A stretch of 64,000 bases of DNA from Triglochin maritima (Eukaryota; Streptophyta; Magnoliopsida; Alismatales; Juncaginaceae), in NCBI GenBank assembly GCA_963682175.1, contig OY821774.1, forward strand, positions 46,204,201-46,268,200. The letters run 5' to 3'. The first letter of the stretch is position 1, and each line of letters begins with the position of its first letter. Under the pieces are notes generated by a model. That model was given only the letters and a program-made list of their open reading frames with translations, did not search any database and was not told the DNA's origin. A program made the translations under genes and the position numbers. Below, piece after piece: positions 59,785 to 64,000 of this stretch.

Positions 59785-61632
59785 TTCCATTCAAAAAATT
59801 ATTATCTTATCACCTAAAAGGATGAAATTAGGATTACATGCTTGTAACGCCAATGAGGAGATACGAAAATCACGACAGTCAAAAGACACAATGAGGTGTC
59901 AAACACATTGGGCACAGTTTTTGAAAGTGAACAAGAGAGCATACTTACCTCGATGCAAATGACTGATGTCACTTGGGCGCCTATGTTGACAATACATGCA
60001 GTGGACAACCCATTACCAAAAGCTGCAGCAAGACCTTCCTAGATGACAGGGCACACATCACAAAATTAACTCGGAAACATGAAACAGTAATAGAATAACA
60101 GTTAATTTATTGCTGATATAGTCCTTGAAGATTGTCAATTAATTGCTGATAATAATCCTCACAAATTGCTATTGCAGAAGCTAATACTGTAGCTAACAAT
60201 CATGATCCAGACGAAAAGTGTAGAAATATGAGATCACATGTATAAATATCAATAATTGAGGGCACAGTGAATGCTGCAAAATTTGTAAACTGCAGTGAAA
60301 AGGATAAATTCAAAAAAAAATATGACAAAAAACAGGATTAAGGTCAAATGCACCATACAGGAGGTTAAAAAATGTCATCCTTGGGCATCAGTTCTACTGA
60401 AGATATAACCCAAGACATTCCTGCAGCTAATTTAGTTAACAAATGGGATGATGAGATTATCATGACATTTATGTGATATGAAAGTATCACGTGTATACAT
60501 GGACAAACTAACTAGTCACTGAAGAAACAGACTGATAAATGAAATATTTTTAAAATCAATCACTATCTAGAAGCAGCATTTCATGATGCTCGTACCGATC
60601 ACGCTAATGATACATGGAGCAACTTTTTTTCAAAAAAGTAAACATGCAAAAAAATATCAAAAGAATTTGATGACAACTAAAATGGAGACCTCAAATTTCT
60701 CAGCATACCTGATGCACGACTACGGAGTTAAATTTCAGATCCCGTAATACAATAGATACCATTTCTTTGATTTCTGACAAAAAGAAAAAAAACTGTAAAT
60801 TGCATGTAACCAAACACCTGTTTCTAGGCTTGGTGGATAATACTCAGCAGTCAACCTAGCAGTCTTACTTGCACTCTTTTAGTTCTAATAGAACTTTTTA
60901 AAAGTATATATAGAAAAACACAATCTCAGAAGACCAAAAATGACAAAATAAGAGAAACTTGTCAGATGAAAAGCAATTAATTATTTTCTAAAACTGAGCG
61001 TTGTTTCAATGTAAAATCACATGTTCTAGTTAAGTTCGTAGTTGGAAGATAAAGTCTTGCATCCTTTCACCTTGAGTAGTTCTGTTTAATGCTTAGCCAA
61101 ATATTGTTTGATGAGGTGCATTGAGCAATCTAATCTACTTGGATCTAAATATGAAATAATATATATAAACCCAAAATTAGCGTTCTTGGGTAACAACTAA
61201 TAAGTTCTAGGAGCAATTAAAGAATAATCAAGGTTCTCACCCTATTGTATACTACAACAGCTCTCTTAGGAATCTTGAAGTGTTCCTTTTTATTAAAAAA
61301 ACACCTGTATTATTTGTTTGATTGTTTATCTTCTATTTTGATGGTGAAGATCTTGTCGGACAATCTCACACGTGGAAGTGTTGAATTCTTTTTTTGCTTG
61401 TCCTATCATTATTTAGTTGTACTCATGTTTAGATTGCATTAATTTGGACACACTTCCTACAAATTTGAAGGTCCACATTACGCTCACAGTTAATCAGAGG
61501 CAAAAAGAAGGTTCCTATGCAGCTATGCTCATCAGAATGGGCATCCAATAAAATTGAGTGATGCTCCATGATCATTGTAAGATACACAGAAAAAGTATCG
61601 TACAAAAATTAAGATTAATATGCATGCACATC

Positions 61633-61684
61633 TCATGGCCTACCCCAACTAGTTTGGGATTAGAGGCTTTGTTGTTGTTGTTAT
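61633..61684 (+). repeat. Solo LINE/SINE 3' tail in an ARP9 intron
   Basis: catggcctaccccaactagt then ttgggattagaggctttg and (TTG)n. Clean RTE-type tail with no LINE coding part. Confidence 0.7.
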
Positions 61685-63706
61685 TGATGCGTGCACATGT
61701 CATTGCTAAAGTATTAGCTACAGTATTTGAGTAAACCATGTCAATTCTAGCTGGAAGACCTAATGCCCACATCCTTTACTTTGCATATTTATATTAACAT
61801 AAAATCAGCAAAATCAGTAGCATAATGATATCAAAATTCAGTAAAATCCAAAATAGAACCAGAAGTTTTAAATTTAGAATAAAATACCACGAGAATTAAA
61901 AGATTCAGGAACTACGAGAACAACAGAATACGAGCTTCTGTCAGCTGGAAGAATGGACATATTTTCACATAAAATCCAATCCCATATAGCATGAAGGTCT
62001 TCTATAACCTGTAATGCAAGCATATGGTAAGGAAATTGTGAAGTTGGATTATCTTTAAAAAAGAATGTTTTAATGACTACGAGAAGGCTAAGGAAAGTAA
62101 CTACAGCAAAAGCAGAAGTTAGAAGTATTATAAATAAACTAGACCCATTTGAATGAAGAATCCCAAAGCTGTCAACAAAAAAGCAAAACACTGGTAATCA
62201 TTCTCCACGCAAGCAACCAACACAGGCCAAGACCAGAAAATACCTGATTTACAGAATAATGAAGAGATAAATTAAAGTGACCTCGTCTGATTGGATGTGA
62301 TAAGAAATATGGTTCACCAGAAGAAATTCTAAGGGCTTCTTCTCCACAAATGAACTCCCTATACGTGCTGACCAGAATATCATCGACCATTTCACTTTGG
62401 TCCACCAATTCCGTCTCCACATGCTTCTCTAGCAAAATGCAAACGTACTACACTGTAAGTTTCAGTGTGCAAAAGATATAAAGAAGAAGAAAATCAGAAA
62501 AATCTACGCAGAAATCACACATTCTGATGCATTTCTGGCTTTCTACTCAAGCAAGCAGGAGTCCAGGACCAGTGAAAATTATTTTAGTACAATCTAGGAC
62601 ACAGAGTTTGGATGTATGCTCAAGAAGCAAAATGAACGGCTGGTCCCAACTTATAACTAAATGCAAAGAGATTTTTCTTTTAAACTACCTGAAACAGAAA
62701 ATGAGTTTGGCTTCTTCTCCATCACATTAGTCCAGGAAAAGGTGGCATCGGCTCTGCTAAATTGAGGATTATAACCTTCAACTCGCCCCATCTGCAGAAG
62801 TTCGAACTTTAAATACTTTTACACAGGGATGTGCTGGAGCCTGGATGTGTTAATACATTCAAAATGACATGACCACTCTATATGCATGGCGACATCTCGA
62901 ACATAAACAAAAATGTGGAGAGAACATATCATTGCTGTTGAACAAGGAAATCTGCATAACCTACAAGTAGTATGCGTCTGCAGGAAAGCCCAAAACAAAC
63001 ACGAAACCCTCTCAAACCATCATGAAGATGTGTTGTAGGAGACCTGGAAAATCATGATGGTCATTCTACCATTTGAATCTATTACACAAAAAAACCACCA
63101 CTATGACACTCCAGTGAGATACCTTATTTAAAGAATGTTTTCCTTTTGATTTAACAAGTTATTTTTGTTAATACTATATATATATAAGCTTTTATTTGTT
63201 TTAGTGATTGCCTGTTTCTGGTGGGGACGCGGAGACAATGGTAAAGGACTATAGGCACTGGTAATATACCCATACTGTCTCCTCAACTTTAACATACACT
63301 ATTCCACGACGAGAATAAATTGTTCTGCAATTTGAATTTTCACAATTCCTTGTAAAACTTCTTCCACTCTTGTTCAAATAAATGCAAGACAAGGTCTGAT
63401 TTTTCTCTAACATGTTTCTATACCATCTAGAGTTCTAGTAACTCTGTCAATACTTGCAAGAGAAAAGGAACTCATTTTCATGACTTCGCTTACCATATTA
63501 GGGTGGACGTTCACAGCTTCTTCATCGAGAAATGGGATCTTCAATAAAGAAGCAATCTGGAAAAGAACAAGGTTAACCTTTTACCTTTAAGACAATGCAA
63601 GCATGGTAATTGATTGCAAAATGATATAACATGAATCAGCACATACGTCATCATATGCCTTTTTGCGATCCAATTGCTGAGAAGGCATCACTAGTGAATT
63701 TAGCAA

Positions 63707-64000
63707 CTACAAAAAACAAAACAAGATGACAATAGTAAGACAAAACTAACACCAGAAATACCCACAACATAATTTCCAGTAGAATGAGAAGGGAAAAAAT
63801 GAACAAAGATAGAGAGATGACAAAGGATACACAAATAAAGGCCAATACCATCATAAGATTTATATCATCCACAACAAAATAAAATGTGGTGACATATATA
63901 AACCAAAAGGAAAACAGATAGATGAATGAAGCACACCAAGTCAAGACAGATAGCATCTGCACTAGAATGAAAGCAAAGGGATGCCAATAACATCAAGTTC
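63707..64000. other. ARP9 intron, upstream exon not seen
   Basis: Sequence upstream of the acceptor at 63707 on the minus strand. It is T-rich on that strand, as expected of an intron. No ARP9 exon for the N-terminal 75 or so residues is recognised, so the first exon(s) lie beyond the window. Confidence 0.45.

Larger units (their letters stand above)
53710..63706 (-). pseudogene. ARP9: Actin-related protein 9 (ARP9), 5' end outside; carries apparent lesions
   Basis: Seventeen exons on the minus strand: 63647-63706, 63494-63556, 62689-62791, 62244-62428, 61888-62008, 60709-60773, 59949-60038, 58636-58686, 58145-58276, 57136-57225, 56473-56543, 56194-56372, 56069-56112, 55946-55995, 55299-55344, 54470-54520 and 53710-53852. 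They cover about 514 codons of a roughly 590-residue protein. Diagnostic segments are ASLLKIPFLDEE, MGRVEGYNP, FICGEEALRIS with HPIRRGHFN, ACIVNIGAQVTSVICIE, LPFGGYDISRCLLW, VPPMGLFYLMLLVP, GRIDLQRKLFCSIHL, VGGVALTSGL and WIHREDWLKNGIHVG. Plant ARP9 is a nuclear actin-fold protein, related to ARP8 of the INO80 remodelling complex. Two lesions are seen: TGA at 57151-57153 in frame, and a one-base phase problem entering the last exon. Everything else is well preserved, so inactivation, if real, is recent. An intact allele or an assembly error remains possible. Confidence 0.8.

Overview
This window is nuclear DNA from a flowering plant, most likely a eudicot. The evidence is spliced genes with GT-AG introns, AT-rich introns and spacers, plant-type families (thioredoxin o, RBP45, URB1, ARP9), telo-box motifs beside two genes, and plant transposable elements (MULE, hAT, Ty3/gypsy, RTE LINEs, Au-like SINEs, MITEs). 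I cannot name the species.

Layout. 1-3098: 3' exons of a thioredoxin-o gene (+). 5324-10131: complete RBP45-type RNA-binding protein gene (-, 7 coding exons). 10252-22490: a transposon-rich block. It holds a long-TIR MITE, a decayed FAR1-like gene, and a hAT transposase pseudogene (-) split by a 6.5-kb Mutator-like element (about 14179-20670). 23224-41907: URB1, a very large ribosome-biogenesis gene (+, 13 coding exons, about 2,635 residues), whose introns carry a hAT MITE with a perfect 8-bp target duplication, SINE pieces and LINE tails. 42937-43415: a GC-rich palindromic repeat. 44535-44876: a small gene for a MGNCC-type acidic protein (-). 46120-47246: an RTE LINE remnant. 47948-50456: an LTR and pol tail of a truncated gypsy element (-). 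50463-53709: spacer with nothing recognised. 53710-63706: most of an ARP9 gene (-, 17 exons seen, 5' end outside), with a second RTE remnant in an intron.

The most unusual unit is the Mutator-like element. It carries two convergent genes. One encodes a plant mobile domain (PMD) protein on +. The other, on -, encodes a transposase fused through a Ser/Gly/Arg-rich linker to an OTU-type cysteine protease domain. Each gene starts just inside a TIR with a TATA box and a tiny first exon (18 and 10 codons). In each, the first intron holds a GC-rich array of GGCGTCT/AGACGCC hairpins. A TAG in the PMD frame and a frameshift at a T8 run in the transposase suggest that this copy is recently inactivated.

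The ARP9 gene has an in-frame TGA inside a conserved exon and an apparent one-base frame problem at its last exon. It may be a recent pseudogene, a null allele or an assembly error. RBP45 and URB1 look intact. Exon limits were set by reading splice sites and keeping phase between exons; no alignment or transcript data were available. Family assignments come from memory of the families.
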